In this document: one piece after another, positions 17,897 to 26,717 of the stretch | Layout: each line of letters begins with the position of its first letter | Position numbering within the stretch: the stretch's first letter is position 1 | Source of the DNA: JALORV01 sp963775635 | GTDB lineage: Bacteria > Pseudomonadota > Gammaproteobacteria > Burkholderiales > Burkholderiaceae_F | DNA length: 64,000 bases | Direction: 5' to 3' | Assembly: GCA_963775635.1 (NCBI GenBank) | Contig: CAVZJO010000009.1 | Coordinates: forward strand, 28,178-92,177 | Made by a program: the position numbers and the translations under genes | Notes under the pieces: generated by a model | Databases searched by the model: none | Seen by the model: only the letters and a program-made list of their open reading frames with translations | What the model was told of the DNA's origin: nothing

Positions 17897-18838
17897 TCAG
17901 TGCACCGAGGCAATCAACGCTTCGAGCCGCTGCGTGTCCGCGGCGAATGCGCGGATACCTTCGGCGAGCTTTTCGACGGCCATCGCGTCTTCGTTAAGCG
18001 CGTAGCGGAACGCGCTCTCCGCGAGCGCCGCCTCCCGGTGCGTCTCGGGCGCTGGCATCGCGCTTTCGACCGGTCCGGTCGCCGCCCCCAGCTGGTCGAG
18101 CAACTCGGGGCTGATGGTCAGCAGGTCGCAGCCGGCCAGCGCAAGGATCTGGCCGGTGTTGCGGAAACTGGCCCCCATGACCTCGGTCGGATAGCCCGCG
18201 CCTTTCAGTCGAGCGTGGATGGCCCGCACCGAACGCACCCCCGGATCATTGGCTCCGTGCATCGCCGCTTCGTCCCAGCCGCTGCCCGCCGCTTTCCGGT
18301 ACCAGTCGTAGATCCTGCCGACGAAGGGCGAGATCAGGCGGGCACCGGCCTGCGCGGCGGCCACGGCTTGCGCCGGCGAGAAAAGCAGCGTGATGTTGCA
18401 GTGGATGCCTTCGCGCTCGAGCAATTCAGCCGCGCGGATGCCTTCCCACGTCCCGGCGATCTTGATCAGCACGCGCTCACGGTCTACGCCGCGACGGTCG
18501 TAGAGGTCGATCAAGCGCCGCGCCTTTTCGATGGTCGCTCGCGTGTCGAACGACAGCCGCGCGTCCGCTTCGGTCGATACGCGTCCCGCGACCAGTTCGA
18601 GTACGCGCGTCCCGAAGGCGACCAGCACATGGTCGATCCGCTGGCTGATCGGCTCGCCGTTGGCCTCGCGCACGGCAGCGGCCACCATGGGCCGATATGC
18701 CTCGAGTTGCGCGGCCTTCAGGATCAGCGAGGGGTTGGTGGTTGCATCGCGCGGCCGCAGGCGTTCGATCGCCCGCAGATCGCCGGTATCGGCGACGATG
18801 GTGGTGTGGCGCTTCAAACCCTCCAGCAGAGAGGTCAT
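17897..18838 (-). CDS. tal: Transaldolase
   Basis: 313 residues from ATG 18838 (MTSLLEGLKRHTTIVADTGD), the normal size of TalB-type enzymes; the frame extends 21 codons further upstream but the family N-terminus begins here. Signatures: DATTNPSLILKAA near residue 30 and the Schiff-base lysine in VLIKIAGTWEGIRAA near residue 130, followed by CNITLLFSPAQA and SPFVGRIYDWY. It exchanges dihydroxyacetone units between sedoheptulose-7-phosphate and glyceraldehyde-3-phosphate in the pentose phosphate pathway. It shares sedoheptulose-7-phosphate with the gmhA product encoded nearby, which may be coincidence. Confidence 0.96.
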   Translation of the reverse strand: MTSLLEGLKRHTTIVADTGDLRAIERLRPRDATTNPSLILKAAQLEAYRPMVAAAVREANGEPISQRIDHVLVAFGTRVLELVAGRVSTEADARLSFDTRATIEKARRLIDLYDRRGVDRERVLIKIAGTWEGIRAAELLEREGIHCNITLLFSPAQAVAAAQAGARLISPFVGRIYDWYRKAAGSGWDEAAMHGANDPGVRSVRAIHARLKGAGYPTEVMGASFRNTGQILALAGCDLLTISPELLDQLGAATGPVESAMPAPETHREAALAESAFRYALNEDAMAVEKLAEGIRAFAADTQRLEALIASVH

Positions 18839-18872
18839 GGCTTGTCGTGGGTGCTCGTAACGCGGCTGCACG

Positions 18873-18901
18873 ATATAATCTGCAAGTTTATCTGTAGCCA
18901 A
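18873..18901. promoter_or_regulatory. Candidate divergent promoter region for tal and carA
   Basis: On the minus strand TTGGCT (18896-18901) and TTATAT (18873-18878) are 17 bases apart and point to tal. On the plus strand a perfect TATAAT (18874-18879) overlaps this -10, but only a poor -35 lies upstream; it could start a carA transcript with a leader of about 180 bases. Confidence 0.35.
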
Positions 18902-19066
18902 TTTGCGGTAGTGGGGAGGTTACGGGGTTTCCGACCCGCATATCGCAAGGCAGCCGCCGGTGGTCGCCGAACTCCAGCCTCGGACCGCCGGGCTGTGGCA
19001 GCAAAAGGGCGGTAGCAGCAAAAGAAGTGCAGCCACGAGAGGCCGTGGCCACAAGAGGAGCCGGGT

Positions 19067-20248
19067 TTGTCCCCCCTGATTGTCGATCCGCGCCCCGTCG
19101 CGGCCCTCATGCTGGCCGACGGGTCGGTCTTTCACGGCCGTTCGATCGGAGCAGCCGGCGAAACGCTGGGGGAGGTGGTTTTCAACACCGCAATGACCGG
19201 CTACCAGGAAATCCTGACCGATCCCTCGTATGCCGGCCAGATCGTCACGCTGACCTATCCGCACATCGGCAATACCGGCGTCAATGACGACGACGAGGAG
19301 TCCGCTCGCATCTTCGCCGCCGGGCTGATCGTCCGCGACGTGCCGCCGCGGGCATCGAACTTCCGTCTGCAGCGCGATCTTCCGGCTTACCTGCGAGCGA
19401 ATGGCATCGTCGGCATCGCCGATATCGATACGCGCCGACTGACCCGGTTGCTGCGTGAGCGCGGCGCCCAGGCGGGCTGCATCGTGGCGGCGGAAGAGGG
19501 CAGCAAACTGTCCGAGCGCGCGCTGGCCGCAGCGCAGGCGCGTGCGCGGGCTTATCCGGGCATGGCGGGCCAAGATCTGGCGAAAGCGGTGTCCACGACG
19601 CATCCTTATGTCTGGACCGAAGGCAGCTGGCGACTGGCGCGCGCCGACTCGACGCCGGGGTATGTGACGCCGACCGAACCGCCGCGTTTTCACGTGGTTG
19701 CCTACGACTACGGCGTCAAGCGCAACATCTTGCGATTGATGGCTGATCGCGGTTGCCGGATCACGGTGGTGCCGGCCGAAACGCCTGCGGCCGAAGCATT
19801 GAAGCTCGCGCCGGACGGAATCTTCCTGTCCAACGGTCCGGGCGATCCCGAGCCTTGCACCTACGCGATCGAAGCCACGCGCGAGTTCCTCGCACGCAAG
19901 CTGCCGACCTTCGGCATCTGCCTCGGGCAGCAGATCATGGGGCTGGCGGTGGGCGGCCGCACGATGAAGATGAAGTTCGGTCATCACGGAGCGAACCATC
20001 CAGTGCTCGACGTCGCTACGAAGCATGTCTACATCACCAGCCAGAACCACGGATTCGCGGTCGACGAATCGTCGCTGCCGACGAACGTCAAGGTCACGCA
20101 CGTATCGCTGTTCGACGGATCGCTACAGGGATTCGCGCTGACCGACGCGCCGGCTTTCTGCTTCCAGGGGCACCCCGAAGCGAGTCCAGGCCCGCACGAC
20201 ATCCGGGGGCTGTTCGACCGTTTTATCGCGGCAATGGAGGACCGATGA
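19067..20248 (+). CDS. carA: Carbamoyl phosphate synthase small (glutaminase) subunit
   Basis: A 393-residue CarA. I chose the TTG at 19067 because AGAGGAG lies 7-8 bases upstream; the next ATG (19109) would cut into the conserved N-terminal strand (ALMLADGSVFHGRSIGA). The class I amidotransferase triad is present: nucleophile Cys in FGICLGQQIMGL near residue 284, and His-Glu in FQGHPEASPGPHD near 370. It hydrolyses glutamine and passes ammonia to CarB for pyrimidine and arginine synthesis. The next gene, gmhA, overlaps by 4 bases (ATGA). Confidence 0.97.
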   Translation: MSPLIVDPRPVAALMLADGSVFHGRSIGAAGETLGEVVFNTAMTGYQEILTDPSYAGQIVTLTYPHIGNTGVNDDDEESARIFAAGLIVRDVPPRASNFRLQRDLPAYLRANGIVGIADIDTRRLTRLLRERGAQAGCIVAAEEGSKLSERALAAAQARARAYPGMAGQDLAKAVSTTHPYVWTEGSWRLARADSTPGYVTPTEPPRFHVVAYDYGVKRNILRLMADRGCRITVVPAETPAAEALKLAPDGIFLSNGPGDPEPCTYAIEATREFLARKLPTFGICLGQQIMGLAVGGRTMKMKFGHHGANHPVLDVATKHVYITSQNHGFAVDESSLPTNVKVTHVSLFDGSLQGFALTDAPAFCFQGHPEASPGPHDIRGLFDRFIAAMEDR

Positions 20249-20859
20249 GCAATGCTGACGCCGTGCGTGGTGCGCTGGAAGAAGCTGCCGGCTGCCTGTC
20301 GCGCTTGCAGGGCGACTCTGAAACGCTCGAGCGCATTGCCGAGGCGGGAGCGCTGCTGGCGAGCACCTTTGCCGCCGGCGGACGCGCCTACTCATGCGGC
20401 AACGGCGGGTCGATGTGCGACGCGATGCATTTCGCCGAAGAACTGACCGGACGCTTCCGCGACAACCGTCCCGGTTTCCCCGCGGTCGCAATCAGCGACG
20501 CCGGCCATTTGAGCTGCGTGGCGAACGACTTCGGCTACGAGCAGGTCTTCGCCCGCTACGTGTCGACCCATGGGAGGCACGATGACGTGCTGCTGGCGAT
20601 CAGCACCAGCGGAACCAGCGCAAACGTCGTAGCGGCAGTGGAAGCCGCAAAGTCGCTGGGAATGAAGGTAATCGGGCTGACCGGGCGGGCCGGCACGCCA
20701 CTGGCCGAGCGTGCGGACATCGCGATCGTCACGGCCGGCGGACGTTACGCGGACCGCGTGCAGGAACTGCACATCAAGGTCATCCACATCCTGATCGAAC
20801 TGGTCGAGCGGCACCTCGCTCCCGCCAACTACGGGGACAAGGATGCCGCGGCGCAGTGA
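20245..20859 (+). CDS. gmhA: Sedoheptulose-7-phosphate isomerase (GmhA), SIS domain
   Basis: A 204-residue protein starting at ATG 20245, inside the carA stop. It closely follows E. coli GmhA in memory: SCGNGGSMCDAMHFAEELTG, then RFRDNRPGFPAVAISD, LLAISTSGTSANVV (phosphosugar-binding SIS loop), and RVQELHIKVIHILIELVE near the C-terminus, which includes the catalytic His region. It makes D-glycero-D-manno-heptose-7-phosphate for lipopolysaccharide core. DiaA, a SIS paralogue, is less likely because the HFAEELTGRFR and QELHIKVIH motifs are GmhA-like. It sits between carA and carB, overlapping both, so it should be translated with them. Confidence 0.88.
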   Translation: MSNADAVRGALEEAAGCLSRLQGDSETLERIAEAGALLASTFAAGGRAYSCGNGGSMCDAMHFAEELTGRFRDNRPGFPAVAISDAGHLSCVANDFGYEQVFARYVSTHGRHDDVLLAISTSGTSANVVAAVEAAKSLGMKVIGLTGRAGTPLAERADIAIVTAGGRYADRVQELHIKVIHILIELVERHLAPANYGDKDAAAQ

Positions 20860-23800
20860 CCTCAAGAGCATTCTGATCATCGGCGCCGGCCCGATCGTCA
20901 TCGGCCAAGCCTGCGAGTTCGACTACTCGGGGGCGCAGGCGTGCAAGGCGCTGAAGGAAGAGGGCTACAAGGTCATCCTCGTCAACAGCAATCCGGCGAC
21001 GATCATGACCGACCCGGAAACGGCCGACGTCACCTACATCGAGCCGATCACCTGGCAGGTCATCGAGCGCATCATCGCCAAGGAAAAGCCGGACGCCATC
21101 TTGCCGACGATGGGCGGCCAGACGGCCCTCAACTGCGCGATGGATCTCTACAAGAACGGCGTGCTGCACAAGCACGGCGTCGAGCTCATCGGCGCTTCGC
21201 CGGTCGCGATCGAGAAGGCCGAGGACCGCCTCAAGTTCAAGGAGGCGATGACGAGCATCGGGCTGGCCTCGGCGCACTCGGACATCGCGCACACACTGGA
21301 CGAGGCGTTCGCGGTGCAGAAGGCGATGGGCTTCCCGGTCGTCGTGCGGCCGAGTTTCACGCTCGGCGGCAGCGGCGGCGGCATCGCCTGGAACATGGAG
21401 GAGTTCGTCTCGATCTGCCAGCGCGGTCTCGACCTGTCGCCGACCCGCGAACTGCTGATCGAGGAATCATTGATCGGCTGGAAGGAATTCGAGATGGAGG
21501 TCGTCCGCGACAAGGCGGACAACTGCATCATCATCTGTTCGATCGAGAACGTCGATCCGATGGGGATTCACACCGGCGATTCGATCACAGTGGCGCCGGC
21601 GCAGACGCTGACCGACAAGGAATACCAGTTGATGCGCGATGCCAGCATCGCGATCCTGCGCGAGATCGGTGTCGACACCGGCGGTTCCAACGTCCAGTTC
21701 GCGATCGATCCAAAAAATGGCCGGATGATCGTCATCGAGATGAATCCGCGTGTGTCGCGCTCGTCTGCGTTGGCGTCGAAGGCGACCGGATTTCCGATCG
21801 CCAAGGTGGCCGCGAAGCTCGCCGTGGGCTACACGCTCGACGAGCTTCGTAACGAAATCACCGGCGGCGCGACGCCGGCTTCCTTCGAGCCGACCATCGA
21901 CTATGTCGTCACGAAGGTCCCGCGCTTTGCGTTCGAAAAGTTCACGCAGGCCGACAACCACCTGACCACGCAGATGAAGTCCGTTGGCGAGGTCATGGCG
22001 ATCGGCCGCACGTTCCAGGAGTCGTTCCAGAAGGCGCTGCGCGGTCTCGAGGTCGGCTCCGACGGGCTGGACGAGCGATCGACCGACAGCGACGAGATAG
22101 TCGAGGAACTCGGCGAACCGGGTCCTGACCGGATTTGGTTCGTGGCCGATGCGTTCCGCATCGGCATGACGCTGTCTGAGATTTTCGAGGAGACCGCGAT
22201 CGATCCGTGGTTCCTGGCGCAGATCGAGGAACTGGTGCAAATCGAGCACCGGTTGCAGGACCATCGGCTCGCCGAACTTGGCGCCGATGACCTGCGCTAC
22301 CTGAAACGCAAGGGGTTCTCGGACCGCCGGCTTGCAAAACTGCTTGGAGCGCAGCCGGGCGAGGTGCGCGCTGCGCGCCTGAAATTCGGCGTCAGGCCGG
22401 TGTTCAAGCGCGTCGACACGTGTGCCGCCGAATTCGCTACGACCACCGCCTACATGTATTCGACGTATGAGGAGGAGTGCGAGGCCAATCCGACCGACCG
22501 CAAGAAGGTGATCGTGCTCGGCGGTGGCCCGAACCGGATCGGCCAGGGCATCGAGTTTGATTACTGCTGTGTGCACGCGGCGTTCGCGTTGCGCGACCAC
22601 GGCTTCGAGACCATCATGGTCAACTGCAACCCGGAGACGGTGTCGACCGACTACGACACTTCGGATCGCCTGTACTTCGAACCGCTGACGCTGGAAGATG
22701 TTCTCGAGATCGTCGACAAGGAAAAGCCGCTCGGTGTGATCGTGCAGTACGGCGGCCAGACGCCGCTCAAGCTCGCGCGCGACCTCGAAGCCAACGGCGT
22801 GCCGATCATCGGAACGTCACCTGACTCGATCGATATCGCCGAGGACCGCGAGCGATTCCAGAAGCTGCTGCGGCAGCTCCAGCTCAAGCAGCCGCCGAAT
22901 CGAACCGCGCGCGCAGAGGACGAAGCGTTGCGCCTGGCCGAGGAGATCGGCTACCCGCTGGTGGTGCGTCCGAGCTACGTGCTGGGCGGCCGCGCGATGG
23001 AGATCGTGCATGACTCGCGCGACCTGGAGCGCTATATGCGCGAGGCGGTCAAGGTCAGCAATGACTCGCCGGTACTGTTGGACCGCTTCCTCGACGATGC
23101 GATCGAAGTCGACGTCGATTGCCTGGCCGATGGTACGCGCGTGCTGATCGGCGCTGTGATGGAGCACATCGAGCAGGCCGGTGTTCACTCGGGCGACTCC
23201 GCGTGCTCGCTTCCGCCATATTCGCTCGCGCCCGCGATCATCGACGAACTGAAACGCCAGACCGAGAAAATGGCACGTGCGCTGAACGTCGTCGGGCTGA
23301 TGAACGTCCAGTTCGCCATCCAGACGGACAACAACAGCGAACCGGCCATCCATGTGCTCGAGGTCAATCCGCGGGCCTCGCGCACAGTGCCGTTCGTGTC
23401 GAAGGCCACTGGCATGCCGCTCGCCAAGATCGCCGCGCTCGCGATGGTCGGCATCAGTTTCGAGCGCCAGGGCGTCACGCGTGAAATCGTCCCGCCATTT
23501 TTCTCGGTCAAGGAAGCCGTGTTTCCCTTCGCCAAGTTCCCGGGCGTCGACCCGCTGCTCGGTCCCGAAATGCGTTCAACCGGCGAGGTCATGGGCGTCG
23601 GCGAAACCTTCGGCGAGGCGCTGTTCAAGTCACAACTCGGGGCCGGCGCCAGCCTGCCCGAGCGCGGCACGGTGTTCCTGAGCGTGAAGGACCCCGACAA
23701 ACCCAAGGCCATCGCCGTGGCGCGGTTGCTCCACGACATGGGCTATCAGCTAGTCGCCACGCGTGGCACGGCGCAGGCGGTCGAACAGGCCGGAATTCCG

Positions 23801-24094
23801 GTGAAGACCGTCAACAAGGTCAAGGATGGCCGGCCGCATGTCGTCGATCTGCTGAAAAATGGTGACATCCAGCTGGTGATCACGACGGTGAGCGAGGTGC
23901 GAAGCCAGATCGCCGACTCCCGCTCGATCCGCACGACAGCACTGGCACAGCGCGTGACGTATTACACGACGATGGCAGGCGGCCGTGCGGCAATCGAAGG
24001 CATGAAGCATCTCGATCACCTCGAGGTATACGACCTGCAAGGAGCTGCATCGCAGTCTAGAGAGATAGCTCTGCGCGCGAGGGTTGCACCCTGA
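20843..24094 (+). CDS. carB: Carbamoyl phosphate synthase large subunit
   Basis: 1083 residues, full length. It has two duplicated ATP-grasp halves: the first begins LKSILIIGAGPIVIGQACEFDYSG, the second KKVIVLGGGPNRIGQGIEFDY near residue 553. The C-terminal MGS-like allosteric domain follows at about 940-1075 (MGYQLVATRGTAQAVEQAG, VVDLLKNGDIQLVITT). It makes carbamoyl phosphate from bicarbonate, ammonia and two ATP. The start ATG 20843 lies within the last 17 bases of gmhA. The frame is intact over 3.25 kb. It ends 27 bases before an intrinsic terminator. Confidence 0.98.
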   Translation: MPRRSDLKSILIIGAGPIVIGQACEFDYSGAQACKALKEEGYKVILVNSNPATIMTDPETADVTYIEPITWQVIERIIAKEKPDAILPTMGGQTALNCAMDLYKNGVLHKHGVELIGASPVAIEKAEDRLKFKEAMTSIGLASAHSDIAHTLDEAFAVQKAMGFPVVVRPSFTLGGSGGGIAWNMEEFVSICQRGLDLSPTRELLIEESLIGWKEFEMEVVRDKADNCIIICSIENVDPMGIHTGDSITVAPAQTLTDKEYQLMRDASIAILREIGVDTGGSNVQFAIDPKNGRMIVIEMNPRVSRSSALASKATGFPIAKVAAKLAVGYTLDELRNEITGGATPASFEPTIDYVVTKVPRFAFEKFTQADNHLTTQMKSVGEVMAIGRTFQESFQKALRGLEVGSDGLDERSTDSDEIVEELGEPGPDRIWFVADAFRIGMTLSEIFEETAIDPWFLAQIEELVQIEHRLQDHRLAELGADDLRYLKRKGFSDRRLAKLLGAQPGEVRAARLKFGVRPVFKRVDTCAAEFATTTAYMYSTYEEECEANPTDRKKVIVLGGGPNRIGQGIEFDYCCVHAAFALRDHGFETIMVNCNPETVSTDYDTSDRLYFEPLTLEDVLEIVDKEKPLGVIVQYGGQTPLKLARDLEANGVPIIGTSPDSIDIAEDRERFQKLLRQLQLKQPPNRTARAEDEALRLAEEIGYPLVVRPSYVLGGRAMEIVHDSRDLERYMREAVKVSNDSPVLLDRFLDDAIEVDVDCLADGTRVLIGAVMEHIEQAGVHSGDSACSLPPYSLAPAIIDELKRQTEKMARALNVVGLMNVQFAIQTDNNSEPAIHVLEVNPRASRTVPFVSKATGMPLAKIAALAMVGISFERQGVTREIVPPFFSVKEAVFPFAKFPGVDPLLGPEMRSTGEVMGVGETFGEALFKSQLGAGASLPERGTVFLSVKDPDKPKAIAVARLLHDMGYQLVATRGTAQAVEQAGIPVKTVNKVKDGRPHVVDLLKNGDIQLVITTVSEVRSQIADSRSIRTTALAQRVTYYTTMAGGRAAIEGMKHLDHLEVYDLQGAASQSREIALRARVAP

Positions 24095-24121
24095 CGTCGC
24101 TTTGGCTAGAGTGTTCACGCG

Positions 24122-24148
24122 GCCCCGGCATCGCCGGGGCTTTGTTTT
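24122..24148 (+). terminator. Intrinsic terminator of the car operon; also the intron target site
   Basis: GCCCCGGC (24122-24129), loop ATC, GCCGGGGC (24133-24140), then TTTGTTTT (24141-24148). A strong GC stem plus U-tract. The group II intron begins on the very next base. Confidence 0.93.
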
Positions 24149-24830
24149 GTGCGCCAGGCATGGCGCGTAGCGCCGTGACTGGCGCTGTTCAGGTCGCTGT
24201 GGTGGCGAGTTGGACGACTTGGGGGTGAAAGTCCCCTACGGACCTTGATAGTGGGAACCGTTAGCCGCACAGCAAGGGTGTCCGTCGCGAGGCGGAATCT
24301 GAAGGAAGCTGTACGCAAAGCTGTGGCCCGACGAACAGGAATCGCATATGAGGCAACTTCACTTGGGCGAGAGGGCAAAGCAACTCGAAGCCCGAAACTA
24401 TCCGGAAGGTGAAGGAGTAGATGCGGCGGGTATCTGCAGCGAAGGTCGCGCGTCTTACCCTGGGAGGCCTGTCAGCCTGCCTTGTGCTACCGGCGTCGAG
24501 AGGTGCCGGGATGGGTTGGCAGGAGTCAGCAGAGGCCGTAGTAGTCGTCGGCAACCGCGACGGCAAAGGGCTGAACCTGTCACGAGTGGACAGTCGCGCG
24601 TGCTCTCTGTGCATTCAGAGCAGAAGCCGCGGCGCAGGCCGCGGGCCGCCTCGGACGTGCCGCGACCGGAAGTCGCGGATCGCCGGCGCGGTGCTCGATG
24701 GATCTCAGGCGACACGCTGAACGAAACACAAACTCACGGGGCTTCGGCCCCCGACAGGAACCGCCGTATACGGAACCGTATGTACGGTGGTGTGGGAGGA
24801 CGGCAGGGGTGACCCTGCCTCCTACCCGAT
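24149..24830 (+). mobile_element. ORF-less group II intron, class IIC-like, inserted at the carB terminator
   Basis: The element begins GTGCG (24149), the group II 5' consensus. Domain I sequence follows: GGGGGTGAAAGTCCCCTACGG near 24219, and GAAGCTGTACGCAAAGCTGTG then CCCGACGAACAGGAATCGCA near 24306-24348. Domain V is the hairpin at about 24761-24790 (CCGCCGTATACGG, AA, then CCGTATGTACGGTGG) with a CGC-type triad rather than AGC, as in class IIC. Domain VI is GGCAGGG-GTGA-CCCTGCC followed by TCCTACCCGAT, with a bulged A at 24824, 7 bases before the proposed 3' end at 24830. At about 24500-24560 a short stretch (GWQESAEAVVVV) resembles the start of an intron maturase, but no reverse transcriptase follows. 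Insertion right after a terminator stem-loop is the known IIC habit. Splicing would join TTTGTTTT to TCCCGAGAGAAG. Confidence 0.85.
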
Positions 24831-24855
24831 TCCCGAGAGAAGTCAACGCAACGAC

Positions 24856-25332
24856 ATGCCAGGCATCCCGATCACGGCGCGCGGCGCCGAGAAACTGAAA
24901 GTCGAACTGCAGCGGCTGAAGGCGGTCGAGCGCCCGACGGTGATCCAAGCGATCAAGGATGCGCGCGAAAAGGGCGATCTGACCGAGAACGCCGAGTACG
25001 ACGCCGCGCGCGAGCGCCAGGGCTTCATCGAAGGCCGGATCCAGGAACTGGAAGGCAAGCTCTCCAGCCTGCAGATCATCGACCCGGCGACGGTGGACGC
25101 CGCCGGACGCATCGTCTTCGGGGCGACGGTCGAACTCGAGGATCAGCAGTCCGGCGAGATGGTCAAGTACCAGATCGTCGGCGACGACGAAGCCGATATC
25201 AAAGGCGGGATGATCTCGGTGTCGAGCCCAATCGCGCGAGCATTGATCGGCAAGAGCGAAGGCGACATGGCGCAGGTACTTGCGCCGGCGGGCAAGCGCG
25301 AGTATTCGATCGTCTCGGTCGCTTACCAGTAG
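24856..25332 (+). CDS. greA: Transcript cleavage factor GreA
   Basis: 158 residues, normal for GreA. The N-terminal coiled coil includes AIKDAREKGDLTENAEYDAARERQGFIEGRI, with the tip acidic residues (D and E in GDLTENAEY) that enter the RNA polymerase secondary channel. The C-terminal FKBP-like domain (VFGATVELED to SPIARALIGKSEGD) follows. It rescues backtracked RNA polymerase by stimulating RNA cleavage. The start is ATG 24856 with GAGAGAAG upstream, which lies in the 3' exon of the group II intron, only 26 bases from the intron end; any transcript from upstream must carry or splice the intron. Confidence 0.97.
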   Translation: MPGIPITARGAEKLKVELQRLKAVERPTVIQAIKDAREKGDLTENAEYDAARERQGFIEGRIQELEGKLSSLQIIDPATVDAAGRIVFGATVELEDQQSGEMVKYQIVGDDEADIKGGMISVSSPIARALIGKSEGDMAQVLAPAGKREYSIVSVAYQ

Positions 25333-25353
25333 CCGGCACGTCGGCGACCACTC

Positions 25354-25887
25354 CTAGCGCCCGCTGCGCTTTCGTGCGGCGCGCGGCTTCGGTGCGTTCG
25401 ACCGGCCGGCGGCGCGATGCGCGGCGCCAGGATCACGACGCGCGGCGGGCGGGCGGTTGACGCGTTCGGCCTCGCGCCGGTCGGGGGTCGATCGCTTCGG
25501 TGCCGACGGTTTGCCGGCGCGCGCCACGCGCGCGTTCGGCTCGACGCGCACTCTCTTGCGCTCCGACGGTGCCTTACGTGATCCGGCTGCTTCGGCCACG
25601 ACAGATTCCTCGGGCATCGGGCGGTAAAGCACCAGCAGTTTGCCGATCGCCTGCACGCGCGCCGCCGACAAGGTGTCGGCGAGTTCGGTGAAGAGTGCGT
25701 CGCGTTCCGCGCGGTCGTCGCCCGGCACGCGCACCTTGATCAGTTCGTGCGCGGCCAGCGCGCGGTCGATCTCCCTGATCACCGGCGTGCTGGCGCCGGC
25801 GTTGCCGAGCAGCACCACCGGTTTGAGGCCATGCGCGCGCGCCTTCAGCGCCTGTCGTTCCTTCGGACTCAACGGGACCTCGGGCAT
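25354..25887 (-). CDS. yhbY: YhbY/CRM-domain RNA-binding protein with long basic tail
   Basis: 177 residues from ATG 25887, chosen because AGGAGG lies 8 bases upstream; a further ATG at 25911 lacks one. Residues about 5-95 form the CRS1/YhbY domain (LSPKERQALKARAHGLKPVVLLGNAGAS, with the GxxG-type loop), as in E. coli YhbY, which associates with pre-50S ribosomes. The last 75 residues are Lys/Arg/Pro/Ala-rich and probably disordered, an extension typical of betaproteobacteria. It converges with greA and is divergent from rlmE (39 bases between starts). Confidence 0.9.
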   Translation of the reverse strand: MPEVPLSPKERQALKARAHGLKPVVLLGNAGASTPVIREIDRALAAHELIKVRVPGDDRAERDALFTELADTLSAARVQAIGKLLVLYRPMPEESVVAEAAGSRKAPSERKRVRVEPNARVARAGKPSAPKRSTPDRREAERVNRPPAARRDPGAAHRAAGRSNAPKPRAARKRSGR

Positions 25888-25926
25888 AGTGTCATCCTCC
25901 TTTCGCTTCATTCAGTGTAGTCACGG

Positions 25927-26598
25927 ATGCCGCAGGCGAAGAAGAAGCATCGTTCGAACCCGGCGTGGATCCAGCGCCATGTCACCGACCCGTATGTGCG
26001 GCGTTCGGTCCAGGAGGGCTACCGGTCGCGCGCGGCCTACAAGCTCGCCGAAATCGCCGATGCCGATCGATTGCTGAAACCCGGCATGGCGGTGGTCGAA
26101 CTCGGTGCTGCGCCCGGCAGCTGGACGCAGGTCGTACGGCGGCGGCTGAGTGCGCCGGACGGAACGCTGCACGGGCGGATCGTCGCGCTCGATCTGCTGA
26201 CGATGGACCCGGTTCCGGATGTCGACTTCATCCAGGGCGACTTTCGCGAGGAAAGCATCGAGACGCAGCTGGAGGCTGTGCTCGGCGGCTCCCCGGTCGA
26301 CGCCGTGCTGTCCGACATGGCGCCCAACCTGTCGGGGATCGCCGCAGCGGATGCGGCCCGCAGCTTGCATCTGGCTGAACTCGCCGCCGATTTCGCTGTC
26401 AGGCACCTGAGGCCGGAGGGTTTTTTGCTAGTCAAGGCCTTCCAGGGCAGCGGCTACAGCCAACTGGTGGAGCAGTTGAAACGCGACTTCCGCAGCGTGT
26501 CGACACGCAAGCCCAAGGCCTCGCGCGAGGAATCTGCCGAAGTGTTTCTGCTGGCGCGCCAGCTGAAGCCGCGGCCGTCCGGCGGGCACGCCGCATGA
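25927..26598 (+). CDS. rlmE: 23S rRNA (uridine-2552-2'-O)-methyltransferase
   Basis: 223 residues. The Rossmann-fold motif I is VVELGAAPGSWTQV (about residue 56), the motif IV region is VLSDMAPNLSG (about 130), and the catalytic lysine motif is LRPEGFLLVKAFQGSG, together giving the K-D-K-E tetrad of RlmE/FtsJ. SRSAAYKL-type sequence near residue 35 (GYRSRAAYKLAEIA) is also characteristic. It methylates U2552 in the A-loop of 23S rRNA during late 50S assembly. It lies immediately upstream of ftsH, as in most proteobacteria. Confidence 0.96.
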   Translation: MPQAKKKHRSNPAWIQRHVTDPYVRRSVQEGYRSRAAYKLAEIADADRLLKPGMAVVELGAAPGSWTQVVRRRLSAPDGTLHGRIVALDLLTMDPVPDVDFIQGDFREESIETQLEAVLGGSPVDAVLSDMAPNLSGIAAADAARSLHLAELAADFAVRHLRPEGFLLVKAFQGSGYSQLVEQLKRDFRSVSTRKPKASREESAEVFLLARQLKPRPSGGHAA

Positions 26599-26621
26599 GC
26601 AAATAAGCCTGCGGAACGGCA

Positions 26622-26650
26622 TTGAAATGAGCGGCCCACGACCCCCAAAT
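26622..26650 (+). promoter_or_regulatory. Candidate sigma-32 (RpoH) heat-shock promoter for ftsH
   Basis: TTGAAA (26622-26627), 15 bases, then CCCCAAAT (26643-26650), close to the heat-shock consensus CTTGAAA / CCCCATNT. It lies in the rlmE-ftsH gap. ftsH is a known sigma-32 target in E. coli. Confidence 0.5.
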
Positions 26651-26717
26651 TGGCGAAGCGGGTCGCCAGCGAGGATTAGAATGGCCCGTCAGCAGTCCGA
26701 TCTGATTTCGTGCCGAG

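Noticed and set aside
18920..20101. 393-codon open frame on the minus strand
   Set aside because: Antisense to carA, with low-complexity Arg/His-rich translation.
21467..22600. 377-codon open frame on the minus strand
   Set aside because: Antisense to carB, which has an unbroken family-like sequence.
24348..24812. Open frame inside the group II intron that could be taken for a maturase
   Set aside because: The translation has no reverse transcriptase or maturase motif; only a short maturase-like start is visible in another frame.
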